Source: Hyphomicrobiales bacterium (lineage in GTDB: Bacteria; Pseudomonadota; Alphaproteobacteria; Rhodospirillales; JACKKN01). Taken from it: DNA of 64,000 bases. The number at the start of each line of letters is the position of its first letter. Position 1 is the stretch's first letter. The stretch spans positions 57,379 to 121,378 of the forward strand of contig JACKKN010000016.1 in NCBI GenBank assembly GCA_024236415.1, given 5' to 3'. Positions 50,869 through 58,686 of the stretch are shown here, piece after piece. The notes under the pieces were generated by a model. The model searched no databases, had not been told where the DNA came from, and saw nothing but the letters and a program-made list of their open reading frames with translations. Position numbers and translations under genes: made by a program.

Positions 50869-51372
50869 CTATTCTGCCGGTGGGACCCTGCGGTCCAGGA
50901 TGACGAAGCTGTAGGCGGGCGCGTCGCCCGCGGCGGCGTGGCGCTCGCGGAAGGTCTCCACCCACTGCGACCGGTCCAGGGGCGGCAGCGAGGTGTCGCC
51001 CTCCACCGCCGCGTGGACCTCGGTCAGGTAGTAGCGGTCGGCAAGCTCGATGGCCTGGGCGTATATCTGCGCGCCGCCGATGACCATGGCCTCGCCGGCC
51101 CCCTCCCCCGCCGCCCGGGCCAGGGCCGTGTCCAGGTCGGGCGCCGCCGCCACCCCGTCGGCGCGCCAATCGGGATTGCGGGTGACGACGATGTTGGTGC
51201 GGCCCGGCAGGGGCCGGCCGATGGAGTCGTAGGTCTTGCGCCCCATGATAATGGGCTTGCCCATGGTCACCTTCTTGAACCACGCCAGGTCCCCGGGCAG
51301 GCGCCAGGGCAGGCCGCCGTCGCGGCCGATGACCCCGTTCTCGGCCACGGCCACCACCAGGCTGACCCGCAT
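50869..51372 (-). CDS. folA: Dihydrofolate reductase
   Basis: A 167-residue DHFR. VAVAENGVIGRDGGLPWRLPGDLAWFKKVTMGKPIIMGRKTYDSIGRPLPGRTNIVVTRN has all the classic elements, including the Trp-containing Met20-like loop and the Asp in GDLAWFK that protonates the pterin. It reduces dihydrofolate to tetrahydrofolate with NADPH. Its start directly follows the thyA stop (abutting), so thyA-folA are an operon and recycle the dihydrofolate made by ThyA. Confidence 0.96.
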   Translation of the reverse strand: MRVSLVVAVAENGVIGRDGGLPWRLPGDLAWFKKVTMGKPIIMGRKTYDSIGRPLPGRTNIVVTRNPDWRADGVAAAPDLDTALARAAGEGAGEAMVIGGAQIYAQAIELADRYYLTEVHAAVEGDTSLPPLDRSQWVETFRERHAAAGDAPAYSFVILDRRVPPAE

Positions 51373-52167
51373 TCAGACCGCCACCGGCGCCGGGATGTGC
51401 GGCAGCGACGTGTACCCCTCGAGGGTGAAGTCGCTGTAGTCGAAGCCGAAGATGTCGTCCACCGCCGGGTTGAGCCGCATGATCGGCAGCGGCAGCGGAT
51501 CGCGCGCCAGCTGCAGGCGCGCCTGGTCCATGTGGTTGGCGTACAGGTGGGCGTCGCCGAAGGTGTGCACGAAGTCGCCGGGGGCGTAGCCGGTGACCTG
51601 GGCCACCATCAGGGTCAGCAGGGCGTAGGAGGCGATGTTGAAGGGCACGCCCAGGAAGATGTCGGCGCTGCGCTGATAGAGCTGGCACGACAGGCGCCCC
51701 TCGGCGACGTAGAACTGGAACAGGCAGTGGCAGGGCGGCAACGCCATGCGGTCGACCTCGGCCGGGTTCCAGGCGCTGACCATCAGGCGCCGCGAATCGG
51801 GGTTGGCCCGGATCTGCGCCACCACGCCCGCGATTTGATCAATGGTGCCGCCGCCGGGCACCGGCCAGGACCGCCACTGGTGCCCGTACACGGGGCCCAG
51901 GTCGCCGCTGTCGTCGGCCCATTCGTTCCAGATGCTGACCCCGTGGTCGTTCAGGTACTTGACGTTGGTGTCGCCGCGCAGGAACCACAGCAGCTCGTAG
52001 ACGATGGACTTCAGGTGCAGCTTCTTGGTGGTGACCATGGGGAAGCCCCGGCCCAGGTCGAACCGCATCTGGTAGCCGAACACGCTGCGCGTCCCGGTGC
52101 CCGTGCGGTCGTCCTTGACCGTGCCCGCCTCGATCACATGGCGCATCAGATCCAGGTATTGGCGCAT
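51373..52167 (-). CDS. thyA: Thymidylate synthase
   Basis: A 264-residue ThyA, exactly the length of the E. coli enzyme. DDRTGTGTRSVFGYQMRFDL near the N-terminus, the nucleophile in ALPPCHCLFQFYV (Cys near 147), and RSADIFLGVPFNIASYALLTLMVAQ. It makes dTMP from dUMP with methylenetetrahydrofolate. ATG 52167 was chosen over an upstream start that adds 24 residues absent from the family. Confidence 0.96.
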   Translation of the reverse strand: MRQYLDLMRHVIEAGTVKDDRTGTGTRSVFGYQMRFDLGRGFPMVTTKKLHLKSIVYELLWFLRGDTNVKYLNDHGVSIWNEWADDSGDLGPVYGHQWRSWPVPGGGTIDQIAGVVAQIRANPDSRRLMVSAWNPAEVDRMALPPCHCLFQFYVAEGRLSCQLYQRSADIFLGVPFNIASYALLTLMVAQVTGYAPGDFVHTFGDAHLYANHMDQARLQLARDPLPLPIMRLNPAVDDIFGFDYSDFTLEGYTSLPHIPAPVAV

Positions 52168-52323
52168 GGCGGTGGTGTCCCCGGGCGGCGGATGTTTCCC
52201 TTGCGTGACACCATAGCCCGCCGCCGCGATGCACGCCAAAGGGGCTGCGTTAAACTGTTACGTTTGCTAATGAAATTTGACCCGTGCGGGACCCGGCCGT
52301 CGCCCGGCGCGGCCCCGATTCGC

Positions 52324-52352
52324 TTTCAAAACCACAGCGGAAGTGCGATAAT
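52324..52352 (+). promoter_or_regulatory. Promoter of the universal stress protein gene
   Basis: TTTCAA (52324-52329) and GATAAT (52347-52352, 5 of 6 to -10) are 17 bp apart. The Shine-Dalgarno AAAAGGAGG (52375-52383) is very strong, 7 nt before the ATG. Confidence 0.55.
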
Positions 52353-52390
52353 AATAGAGTAGGTCACCTTCACGAAAAGGAGGTTCGGCC

Positions 52391-52822
52391 ATGTTCAAAA
52401 CCATCCTCGTTCCCATCGATCTCGACCAGAAGACCTCGTGGCAGAAGGCGCTGCCCATCGCCGTCGACTTCGCCCGCAAGGAAGGCGCGACGTTGCACAT
52501 GATGACGGTCATCCCCGACATGGCCATGACGCTGGTCGCCCAGTACATCCCCGAAGGCTACCCCGAGAAGCTGACCGCCGAATCCCAGGTCGGCCTCGAG
52601 ACCCTGGCGCGCGAGCACGTGCCCCAGGGGGTCGCCGCCAAGGTCCACGTGCGCCACGGCAGCATCTACCGCGGCATCCTGGACTTGGCCGAGGACCTGG
52701 GCGCCGACCTGATCGTCATGGGGTCGCACAAGCCCGAGCTGATGGACTACCTGATCGGCCCGAACGCCGCCTATGTGGTGCGGCACGCCGACTGCTCGGT
52801 GATGGTGGTGCGCGGCGAATAG
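52391..52822 (+). CDS. Universal stress protein (UspA family)
   Basis: A 143-residue UspA-fold protein: MFKTILVPIDLDQKTSWQKALPIAVDFARKEGATLHMMTVIPD at the N-terminus and the ATP-binding GSHKPELMDYLIGPNAAYVVRHADCSVMVVRG pattern (G-x2-G-x9-G-type with VMG at residue ~116) at the C-terminus. It is a stress-response protein, single domain. Strong own promoter and ribosome site suggest high expression; in alphaproteobacteria such genes are often oxygen-regulated, but no FNR box is visible here. Confidence 0.93.
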   Translation: MFKTILVPIDLDQKTSWQKALPIAVDFARKEGATLHMMTVIPDMAMTLVAQYIPEGYPEKLTAESQVGLETLAREHVPQGVAAKVHVRHGSIYRGILDLAEDLGADLIVMGSHKPELMDYLIGPNAAYVVRHADCSVMVVRGE

Positions 52823-52826
52823 ACGC

Positions 52827-53348
52827 TCAGCGCCCCATGGCGCCGCGGATCACGGCCGTCGCCTGGTCGCCAGCCAGCGAGCGGCAGTCGACCAGGGCGT
52901 CGGCCAGGGACCGCACGGCGGCCCACACGTTGGGCCGCTGCAGCAGCTTGCGCGCCAGCACACCGTACAGGTTCAGGTAGGCTTCGCGCACCTCGGCGTC
53001 GCCGGACATGAGGGTCAGCAGGCGCCGGGCCATGGACCAGTCGCCGGCGGCGTGGTCGGCGTGGAAGCCGCGCGGGTCGTACAGCCGCTGCGCCTCGGGC
53101 CCGGCGCAGAGGATGATCCCGAACACCTCCACCTGCTGGCGCAGGCCGTCGATGTCGCCGCTGGCCATGGCCGTGGTGGGGTCGATGCCCGGCGCGAAAT
53201 GGCCGTCGGTGCCGCCCAGGCGGCCGATGCAGACGGTGTTGATGGGGATGCGCCGGCAGTAGGAAGCGACGGCGTGGCCCGCCTCGTGGTGGGCGGTGGA
53301 CAAGAGGTCCCGGGTCAGGCGACCTTCGTACGTCGTTCCATCCGGCAC
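52827..53348 (-). CDS. Stand-alone FtsH-like (M41) metalloprotease domain protein
   Basis: A 173-residue protein matching only the peptidase half of FtsH. HEAGHAVASYCRR gives zinc ligands H21 and H25 with Glu22; the third ligand fits D103 in HAAGDWSMARRLLTLM (FtsH GASNDIKVATNLA-like), and FGIILCAGPEAQRLYD parallels the FtsH LGGRAAEEL segment. There is no AAA+ ATPase domain and no membrane helix, so it cannot unfold substrates by itself. It is convergent with the stress protein gene (4-nt gap). Function unknown. Confidence 0.75.
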   Translation of the reverse strand: MPDGTTYEGRLTRDLLSTAHHEAGHAVASYCRRIPINTVCIGRLGGTDGHFAPGIDPTTAMASGDIDGLRQQVEVFGIILCAGPEAQRLYDPRGFHADHAAGDWSMARRLLTLMSGDAEVREAYLNLYGVLARKLLQRPNVWAAVRSLADALVDCRSLAGDQATAVIRGAMGR

Positions 53349-53596
53349 GTGTGCTGCGCTTCCGTCCTTGTCAGACCGTCACTGCCGCCATCGTAGCAGA
53401 AAAAGCACCGCGGTTTGAGGGAAATGGTTCCGATCACGCCGCCTGTCGGATGTTTTTACGGAATTCCCGACAAACCCCCGCCCTTTCGCGCCGCGCCAAC
53501 ATATCCGGTATGGAAAATCAATCGTTTGCCCCAGGCGGTGGGAATCTTGCATGGAACGGCCCGTCCGCAACTGGATCGGGAAACGGAGGGGAGACC

Positions 53597-53980
53597 ATGG
53601 AAGACCGGAAGGACACCGAAACCCTGGACGAAGCGGAAATGGCCGAAAGCCGCCGCCGATTCCTCAAGCGCGCCGGCCTCACCGCCGCCACGGCGCCGGC
53701 CGTGGCGGTGCCGATGGCGGCCGGCCCGAAACGGGCCGCGGCCCTCGACGACTCGCCCGTCTCGGGGCTCAAGCGGTACTGGGTGGGGCGGGCCGTCTAC
53801 GGCGCCGACGACCCCCGGTGGCTCCTGTTCCGCTCCTGGATGCTGGTCGACGCCCCGTCCTGGTTCCGCCGCGGGTACCTGTGCCACGGCGCCGCCGTCG
53901 CCGACTGGCTGGCGGACAAGGCGGTGCTGAAGCGGGTCATCCGCGCCTGGATGGACGGGCGCATCGCCGCCCGCGCCTGA
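53597..53980 (+). CDS. Tat-signal protein of unknown function
   Basis: A 127-residue protein with a twin-arginine signal: SRRRFLKRAGLTAATAPAVAVPMAAG, residues 19-44, after an acidic N-tail. The mature part (~80 residues) is compact, aromatic-rich (KRYWVGRAVYGADDPRWLLFRSWMLVDAPSWF; GYLCHGAAVADWLAD) with one Cys and no known motif. It lies 13 bp from and convergent with nirJ. Tat export means it folds or gains a cofactor or partner in the cytoplasm. It could be a small subunit or a partner of a larger Tat substrate; unknown. Confidence 0.65.
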   Translation: MEDRKDTETLDEAEMAESRRRFLKRAGLTAATAPAVAVPMAAGPKRAAALDDSPVSGLKRYWVGRAVYGADDPRWLLFRSWMLVDAPSWFRRGYLCHGAAVADWLADKAVLKRVIRAWMDGRIAARA

Positions 53981-53993
53981 TCGACGGAGGTGA

Positions 53994-55196
53994 TCAGCCG
54001 GTGCGGCGCGCGGCGCGGAACGGTGTGATCGCCACCCGCCCGGCCGCCCCGCCGGCCTGCAGGCCGATCTCGTCGTCGGTCAGGTAGCAGGCCGGGTCCT
54101 CGGCCCAGGGGTCGCCGGTGATGCGCTCGGCGCGCACCCGGGTGTTGCCGCCGCAGATGGCGAAGTGGGCGCAGGCGCCGCAGCGCCCGCCCACGGTCCT
54201 CGGCCGCGCCTTGAGGCCGGCCATCAGCGGGTCCGAGGTGTCGCGCCAGATTTCCGAGAACGGCCGCTGGCGCACGTCGCCCAAGGTGTGGTGCCACCAC
54301 ATGGTGTCCGGGTGCACCCGGCCCAGGTTGTCGATGTTGGCCACGTTGACCCCCGACGCGTTGCCGCCCCACTGCACCAGCTTGGCGTGCAGGTGGTCGG
54401 CCGACTCCGGGAAGTGCCGCCGCGCCCAATGGTACAGGTAGACGCCGTCGGCGTCGTTGTTGCCGGTGACGAATTCCTTCTCGCGTCCGGCGCGCAGGTA
54501 GGCGAGGCAGCGGTCGAACAGCAGGTCCATGGTGCGCCGGGTCGAGTCGAAGAAGGCGTCGTCGCCGCGGTTGTTGTTGCCGCGCCCGGCGTAGTTCAGG
54601 TGCGAGAAGTAGAAGCGGTCGATGCCCTCGCCGTCCAGCAGGTCCAGGATGTCGGGCAACTGGTGGGCGTTGTCCTGGGTCATGGTGAAGCGCAGGCCGA
54701 CCTTCAGCCCCCGGTCGCGGCACAGGCGGATGCCCCGCATGGCGTCGTCGAAGGCCCCGTCCCGCCCCCGGAACCGGTCGTGCACGGCGCCCACGCCGTC
54801 GATGCTGACCCCCACGTAGTCGTAGCCCACGCCGGCGATGTCGCCGATGCGCGCTTCGTCGATCAGGGTGCCGTTGGACGACAGGCCGACGTAGAACCCC
54901 TTCTCCTTGGCCCGGCGCGAGATGGCGAAGATGTCAGGCCGCAGCAGCGGCTCGCCGCCCGACAGGATCAGCGCCGGCACGCGGAAGGCGCGCAGGTCGT
55001 CCATCACCGCGAACACCTCGTCGGTGGTCAGCTCGCCGGGGAAGTCCTTGTCGGTGGAGATGGAGTAGCAGTGCTTGCAGGTCAGGTTGCAGCGCCGGAT
55101 CAGGTTCCAGATGACCACCGGCCCCGGCGGGTCGCGGCGCGGCCCGGCCGGGGTCGGCGCGTCCAGCTCCTTCAGGAATTGGGTGATGCGGAACAT
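53994..55196 (-). CDS. nirJ: NirJ, radical SAM heme d1 biosynthesis protein
   Basis: A 400-residue radical SAM enzyme. The SAM cluster is CNLTCKHC (Cys36, Cys40, Cys43); LSGGEPLL follows; a SPASM-like C-terminal Cys set CGACAHFAICGGNTRVRAERITGDPWAEDPAC can hold an auxiliary cluster. NirJ converts 12,18-didecarboxysiroheme to the oxo-containing precursor of heme d1. It is the last gene of the leftward nirE-nirC-nirF-nirD-nirL-nirG-nirH-nirJ operon. Confidence 0.94.
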   Translation of the reverse strand: MFRITQFLKELDAPTPAGPRRDPPGPVVIWNLIRRCNLTCKHCYSISTDKDFPGELTTDEVFAVMDDLRAFRVPALILSGGEPLLRPDIFAISRRAKEKGFYVGLSSNGTLIDEARIGDIAGVGYDYVGVSIDGVGAVHDRFRGRDGAFDDAMRGIRLCRDRGLKVGLRFTMTQDNAHQLPDILDLLDGEGIDRFYFSHLNYAGRGNNNRGDDAFFDSTRRTMDLLFDRCLAYLRAGREKEFVTGNNDADGVYLYHWARRHFPESADHLHAKLVQWGGNASGVNVANIDNLGRVHPDTMWWHHTLGDVRQRPFSEIWRDTSDPLMAGLKARPRTVGGRCGACAHFAICGGNTRVRAERITGDPWAEDPACYLTDDEIGLQAGGAAGRVAITPFRAARRTG

Positions 55197-55208
55197 GGGT
55201 CGCGCCTC

Positions 55209-55694
55209 CTATGCCACCAGCCGCAGGCCGGTCTTCTTCAGGATGCGGGTGCTGAACAGCACGTCGTGGCCGCGGTCGGCGTCGCCGATGACCTCGGCCA
55301 CCTGGGCCACCTTGGCCCGCACCTCGTCGCGGTCGCGGCCGTGCACCATGGCGAACAGGTTGTAGGGCCACTCGGGCAGGAACCGCGGCCGGTGGTAGCA
55401 ATGACTGACGAAATCCAGGTCGCCGACCCGGCGGCCCAGTTCCTCGATCCGGTCGTCGGGCACGTCCCACACCGACATGCCGTTGCCGCGGAACCCCAGG
55501 GCGTAGTGGTTGGGCACCACGCCGATGCGCCGGATGACCCCGGTTTCCAGCATGCGCCGGATGCGCGCCTGGACCTCGGCCGGGTCAAGGCCCAGGTCCT
55601 CGGCCACCGCGTGGTAGGGCCGGGCGCACAGCGGCAGCCCCTTTTGCGTGGCGAGGACGATGCGGCGGTCGGTGGCGTCCAGGGACAGGGCCAT
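55209..55694 (-). CDS. nirH: NirH, siroheme decarboxylase subunit
   Basis: A 161-residue Lrp/AsnC-like protein in which the HTH serves as a dimer/structural part. Signature: RIGVVPNHYALGFRGNGMSVWDVPDDRIEELGRRVG, then FVSHCYHRPRFLPEWPYNLFAMVHGRDRDEVRAKVA and a basic C-terminus FSTRILKKTGLRL. With NirD, NirL and NirG it removes the two acetate side chains of siroheme in heme d1 synthesis. ATG 55694 lies 2 nt from the nirG stop. Confidence 0.88.
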   Translation of the reverse strand: MALSLDATDRRIVLATQKGLPLCARPYHAVAEDLGLDPAEVQARIRRMLETGVIRRIGVVPNHYALGFRGNGMSVWDVPDDRIEELGRRVGDLDFVSHCYHRPRFLPEWPYNLFAMVHGRDRDEVRAKVAQVAEVIGDADRGHDVLFSTRILKKTGLRLVA

Positions 55695-55696
55695 GG

Positions 55697-56182
55697 TCAA
55701 ACCTCGAACCTCAGGCCGACGAAGAATTCCTGCAGCTTGGGCATGGTATAGACACGCAGGCCGGTGGCCCGCTCGATTCGGCCGGCGGTCTCGCCGATCC
55801 CCTCCGGCGTCTCGGTGGCCAGCACGAACCACATGTTGAAGGCGTGGTCGCGGGCGTAGTTGTGGGCCACCTCGGGAAAGGCGTTGACCTGGTCGGCGAC
55901 CCGGTCGAAGTCGGCCTCGGGCACCTTCATGGCGCACAACGCCAGGCCGCCGCCCAGTTCCTCGGCGTGGTACAGCGGCCCGAAACGGCTGAGGGCACCC
56001 ACGGCCAGCAGGTTCTCGATGCGCGCCGCCACCTCGTCCCCGTCCACCCCCAGGTCGGCGCCGACCGCCGCGAAGGGTTCGTCGCAGACCGGGAAGCCGC
56101 CCTGCAGGCCGTTGATGATGGCCCGGTCCAGGTCGTCCAGCCCGGCCAGGGCCGGGATGCTGTTGCGCGCGGCCACGGTCAT
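55697..56182 (-). CDS. nirG: NirG, siroheme decarboxylase subunit
   Basis: A 161-residue AsnC-like protein: FGPLYHAEELGGGLALCAMKVPEADFDRVADQVNAFPEVAHNYARDHAFNMWFVLAT has the His-rich decarboxylase region, with the conserved HNY and AFNMWFV. It is closest to NirG by the FGPLYHAEELGG segment. Start ATG overlaps the nirL stop (ATGA). Acts with NirD/NirL/NirH. Confidence 0.87.
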   Translation of the reverse strand: MTVAARNSIPALAGLDDLDRAIINGLQGGFPVCDEPFAAVGADLGVDGDEVAARIENLLAVGALSRFGPLYHAEELGGGLALCAMKVPEADFDRVADQVNAFPEVAHNYARDHAFNMWFVLATETPEGIGETAGRIERATGLRVYTMPKLQEFFVGLRFEV

Positions 56183-56685
56183 TCCGCCGCCTCCTTGCGC
56201 GCCTCGCCGCGGCGGTAGCGCGCGCCGCGCTGCTTGAAGCGGGTGCCGCTGAACAGCACCTCGTGGCGCAGGTCGGTGACCCCGCACGAGCGGGCCAGGA
56301 ACTCCACCTGCTCCAGCACCGTCTCGCGGGCCCGGCCGTGCACCATGCAGAACAGGTTGTAGGGCCAGTCGGGCAGGCGCCGCGGCCGCCGGTAACAGAG
56401 CGTGACGAAGTCGAACTTGCCGAAGCAGTTGCCCAGGTCGGCGACCCGGTCGTCGGGCACGTCCCACACCACCATGGCGTTGGCCCGGTAGCCCAGCTCG
56501 TGGTGGCGCACCACCACGCCGAACCGCTTGATCACGCCCAGGTCGCGCAGGCGCGCCAGGCCGGCGATGACCTCGTCCTCCGACAGGCCGGCGCGGGCGC
56601 CGATCTCGGCGTAGGGCCGCTCGACCAGGGGCAGCCCGTCCTCGATGGCGGCGGCGAGCCGCCGGTCCCGGTCGGTCAGTGCCAT
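56179..56685 (-). CDS. nirL: NirL, siroheme decarboxylase subunit
   Basis: A 168-residue AsnC-like protein: KRFGVVVRHHELGYRANAMVVWDVPDDRVADLGNCFGKFDFVTLCYRRPRRLPDWPYNLFCMVHGRA, with the RHHELGYRANAM signature of NirL. A basic tail (FKQRGARYRRGEARKE) ends it. ATG 56685 overlaps the nirD end by 10 nt. A longer upstream frame is a shadow of nirD. Confidence 0.87.
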   Translation of the reverse strand: MALTDRDRRLAAAIEDGLPLVERPYAEIGARAGLSEDEVIAGLARLRDLGVIKRFGVVVRHHELGYRANAMVVWDVPDDRVADLGNCFGKFDFVTLCYRRPRRLPDWPYNLFCMVHGRARETVLEQVEFLARSCGVTDLRHEVLFSGTRFKQRGARYRRGEARKEAAE

Positions 56686-57152
56686 GACAGGGTGAACCCC
56701 AGATCCAGGTGGTAGCCCTCGACCATGGGCAGGTCCAGGACCGCAATGCCGGTGGCCGCGGAAATGTCGTCCAGCACGGCGCGCACCGCGTCGCCGTCGG
56801 CCGCCGTGACCACGAACCACAGATTGAAGCGGTGCTCGCGTTCGTAGTTGTGGTTGACCTCCCCGTGGGCGCTGACCAGGTCCGCCACCTGGGCCAGGCG
56901 CTCGGCCGGCACGGCCATGGCAGCCAAAGTGCTGGCGCCCAGGCTGCCGGTGCGGAACACGGCGCCGACCCGGGTGACCAGGCCCATCTCCTTCATCTCG
57001 CGCAGGGCGTCCAGGACCTCGGCCTCGGTGACGCCCAGGCGGGCGGCGATGTCGGCGAAGGGGCGCGGGGTCAACGGGAAGTCGCGCTGGAATCCGTCCA
57101 GCAGGTGACGCTCGAACTCGTCCAGGGCCAGCAGGCTGCGCGGGTTGTCCAT
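56676..57152 (-). CDS. nirD: NirD, siroheme decarboxylase subunit
   Basis: A 158-residue AsnC-like protein: RVGAVFRTGSLGASTLAAMAVPAERLAQVADLVSAHGEVNHNYEREHRFNLWFVVTA matches the NirD consensus, including the EVNHNYEREH and NLWFVV pieces. It is a separate gene here, not fused to nirL. It lies 11 nt after nirF. Catalyses siroheme decarboxylation with its paralogues. Confidence 0.9.
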   Translation of the reverse strand: MDNPRSLLALDEFERHLLDGFQRDFPLTPRPFADIAARLGVTEAEVLDALREMKEMGLVTRVGAVFRTGSLGASTLAAMAVPAERLAQVADLVSAHGEVNHNYEREHRFNLWFVVTAADGDAVRAVLDDISAATGIAVLDLPMVEGYHLDLGFTLSWH

Positions 57153-57163
57153 GCCCTCCTCCG

Positions 57164-58354
57164 TCACAGGCCGATCCGGTGGGCGCGGGCGGTGAAGAAG
57201 ATGCCGCTGGGCTTGTCGGCCGGCAGTTCGGTCACCGGCTCGATGCGCGCCGTGTCGTAGACGATGATCTTGTCGCGGTCGCGGACGCTGACCCAGACTT
57301 CCTCGCCGCGCGGCGTGAACTCCATGTGCAGCACGCCCTTGCCGGGGGTCAGGGTCTTGACGATCCGGCGCGACGGCACGTCGATGACCTGCACCGTGTC
57401 GTTGGCGGGCAGGGCGAAGTTGACCCAGACCTGGCGCCCGTCGGGCCGCGCCATGACGAACACCGGCTGGCCGTGCACGGGAATCCGCGCCACCTCCTGC
57501 CAGGTGCCGAGCGAGATCACCAGCACCTCGTGGCGGCCGACGGCGGGCACGAAGGCGTGGCCGTCGGCGATGGCCCAGCCCTCCAGGTGCGGCATCTTGT
57601 AGACCGGCAGCTTCTGCTCGCCGCGGCCGTACCCGTCCAGCACCCGCTTGACCCCGGCCTCGGGGTGCCACAGGTCCAGCAGGGCCATGCCGTCCTCGCC
57701 GAACAGGCCGGCGATGTAGTACCGCCCGTCGCCCGAGATCAGGGCGTCGTAGGGCTGGATGCCGATGTCCTCGAACTTGGTCGTCACCGGCGAATTGGGG
57801 TCCGTCATGTCGACCATCCAGATCTCGCCGCCGTCCCACAGGCTGAACACGAACTTGTGCCCCGGCGCGTCGACCAGGCCCACCACCTTGGACGGATCGC
57901 CGGCGCCGTAGTCGGCCGGGATGTCGGCCACCAGGTCGAGCGTGCCGGCGTCGAAAATCTTGACCCCGCCGGGCTTGTAGTTCGAAACGGCGACCAGGCG
58001 GCCGTCCTGGGAGATGGCGCCGCCGATGGAGTTGCCCGACTGCACCACCCGCTTGACCACCTTGCCGGACAGGATGTCCACCTTGGTCAGGCCGCCGTCG
58101 CGGCCGAAGACATAGGCGTAGCGTTCGTCGCGCGAGAACACGGCCGAGGCGTGGCTCAGGTCGCCCAGCCCCTCGACCCGCGACAGAATGGCCCGCGCCG
58201 TGGTGTCCACCACCAGCACCGTGCCGGCCGCGCGCTCGATGACGATGCCCAGGTCGCCGGTGCCGCGCACCATGGGCTCGGCCGCCCCGGCGCCGCCGGC
58301 GCAGGCCAGCGACAGGACGAGCGTTACCAGCAGGGCTTTCCACCGCGACGTCAT
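57164..58354 (-). CDS. nirF: NirF, heme d1 biosynthesis periplasmic protein
   Basis: A 396-residue eight-bladed propeller related to the d1 domain of NirS. Signal peptide 1-24 (ALLVTLVLSLACAGGAGA|AEP). The Cys of SLAC is not a good lipobox, so soluble periplasmic export is likelier than lipidation. Propeller repeats such as DLGIVIERAAGTVLVVDT, VFSRDERYAYVFGRDGGLTKVD and SQDGRLVAVSNY run through the protein. NirF acts on the late tetrapyrrole precursor (dihydro-heme d1 step with NirN). Start ATG 58354 overlaps nirC (ATGA). Confidence 0.93.
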   Translation of the reverse strand: MTSRWKALLVTLVLSLACAGGAGAAEPMVRGTGDLGIVIERAAGTVLVVDTTARAILSRVEGLGDLSHASAVFSRDERYAYVFGRDGGLTKVDILSGKVVKRVVQSGNSIGGAISQDGRLVAVSNYKPGGVKIFDAGTLDLVADIPADYGAGDPSKVVGLVDAPGHKFVFSLWDGGEIWMVDMTDPNSPVTTKFEDIGIQPYDALISGDGRYYIAGLFGEDGMALLDLWHPEAGVKRVLDGYGRGEQKLPVYKMPHLEGWAIADGHAFVPAVGRHEVLVISLGTWQEVARIPVHGQPVFVMARPDGRQVWVNFALPANDTVQVIDVPSRRIVKTLTPGKGVLHMEFTPRGEEVWVSVRDRDKIIVYDTARIEPVTELPADKPSGIFFTARAHRIGL

Positions 58355-58686
58355 TGGGTCCCTCCCCCTTGCCCCGCGCCCTGGCGCAGGATCGTCACCA
58401 GCCACCGGGCCTCGCCCGGGCCCAACAGCGGCCCCCAGGGCGGCATGGCCGTGCCGGGGTGGCCGTTGACGATGGACTCGTGCAGGTCCTCGTCGGCGCG
58501 GTCGCGCAGGTTCTCGGGCAGCAGCGCCGGCCCCAGGCCGCCCTTCAGGGTCATGCCGTGGCAGGACCCGCAGTCGTGTTTCAGCATGTACAGCAGTTCC
58601 TTCTGGCGCGCCGCGTCCGGCCCCGCCGCGGCGGCCGCCGACCAGGCCGCCAGGGCGGCGGCCAGGATGAGCACCAGCCTAGCCAT
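58351..58686 (-). CDS. nirC: NirC, monoheme cytochrome c
   Basis: A 111-residue periplasmic cytochrome: signal peptide MARLVLILAAALAAWSAAAAAG, heme site CGSCHGM (Cys39, Cys42, His43), and Met ligand probably in MPPWGPLL near residue 81. NirC donates electrons to NirS or helps d1 maturation. It overlaps nirE by 8 nt and nirF by 4 nt, so the three are tightly coupled. Confidence 0.9.
   Translation of the reverse strand: MARLVLILAAALAAWSAAAAAGPDAARQKELLYMLKHDCGSCHGMTLKGGLGPALLPENLRDRADEDLHESIVNGHPGTAMPPWGPLLGPGEARWLVTILRQGAGQGGGTQ

Noticed and set aside
55209..57152. AsnC/Lrp transcription regulators
   Set aside because: The four AsnC-like proteins sit in the d1 operon and carry NirD/L/G/H signatures, so they are siroheme decarboxylase subunits, not regulators.
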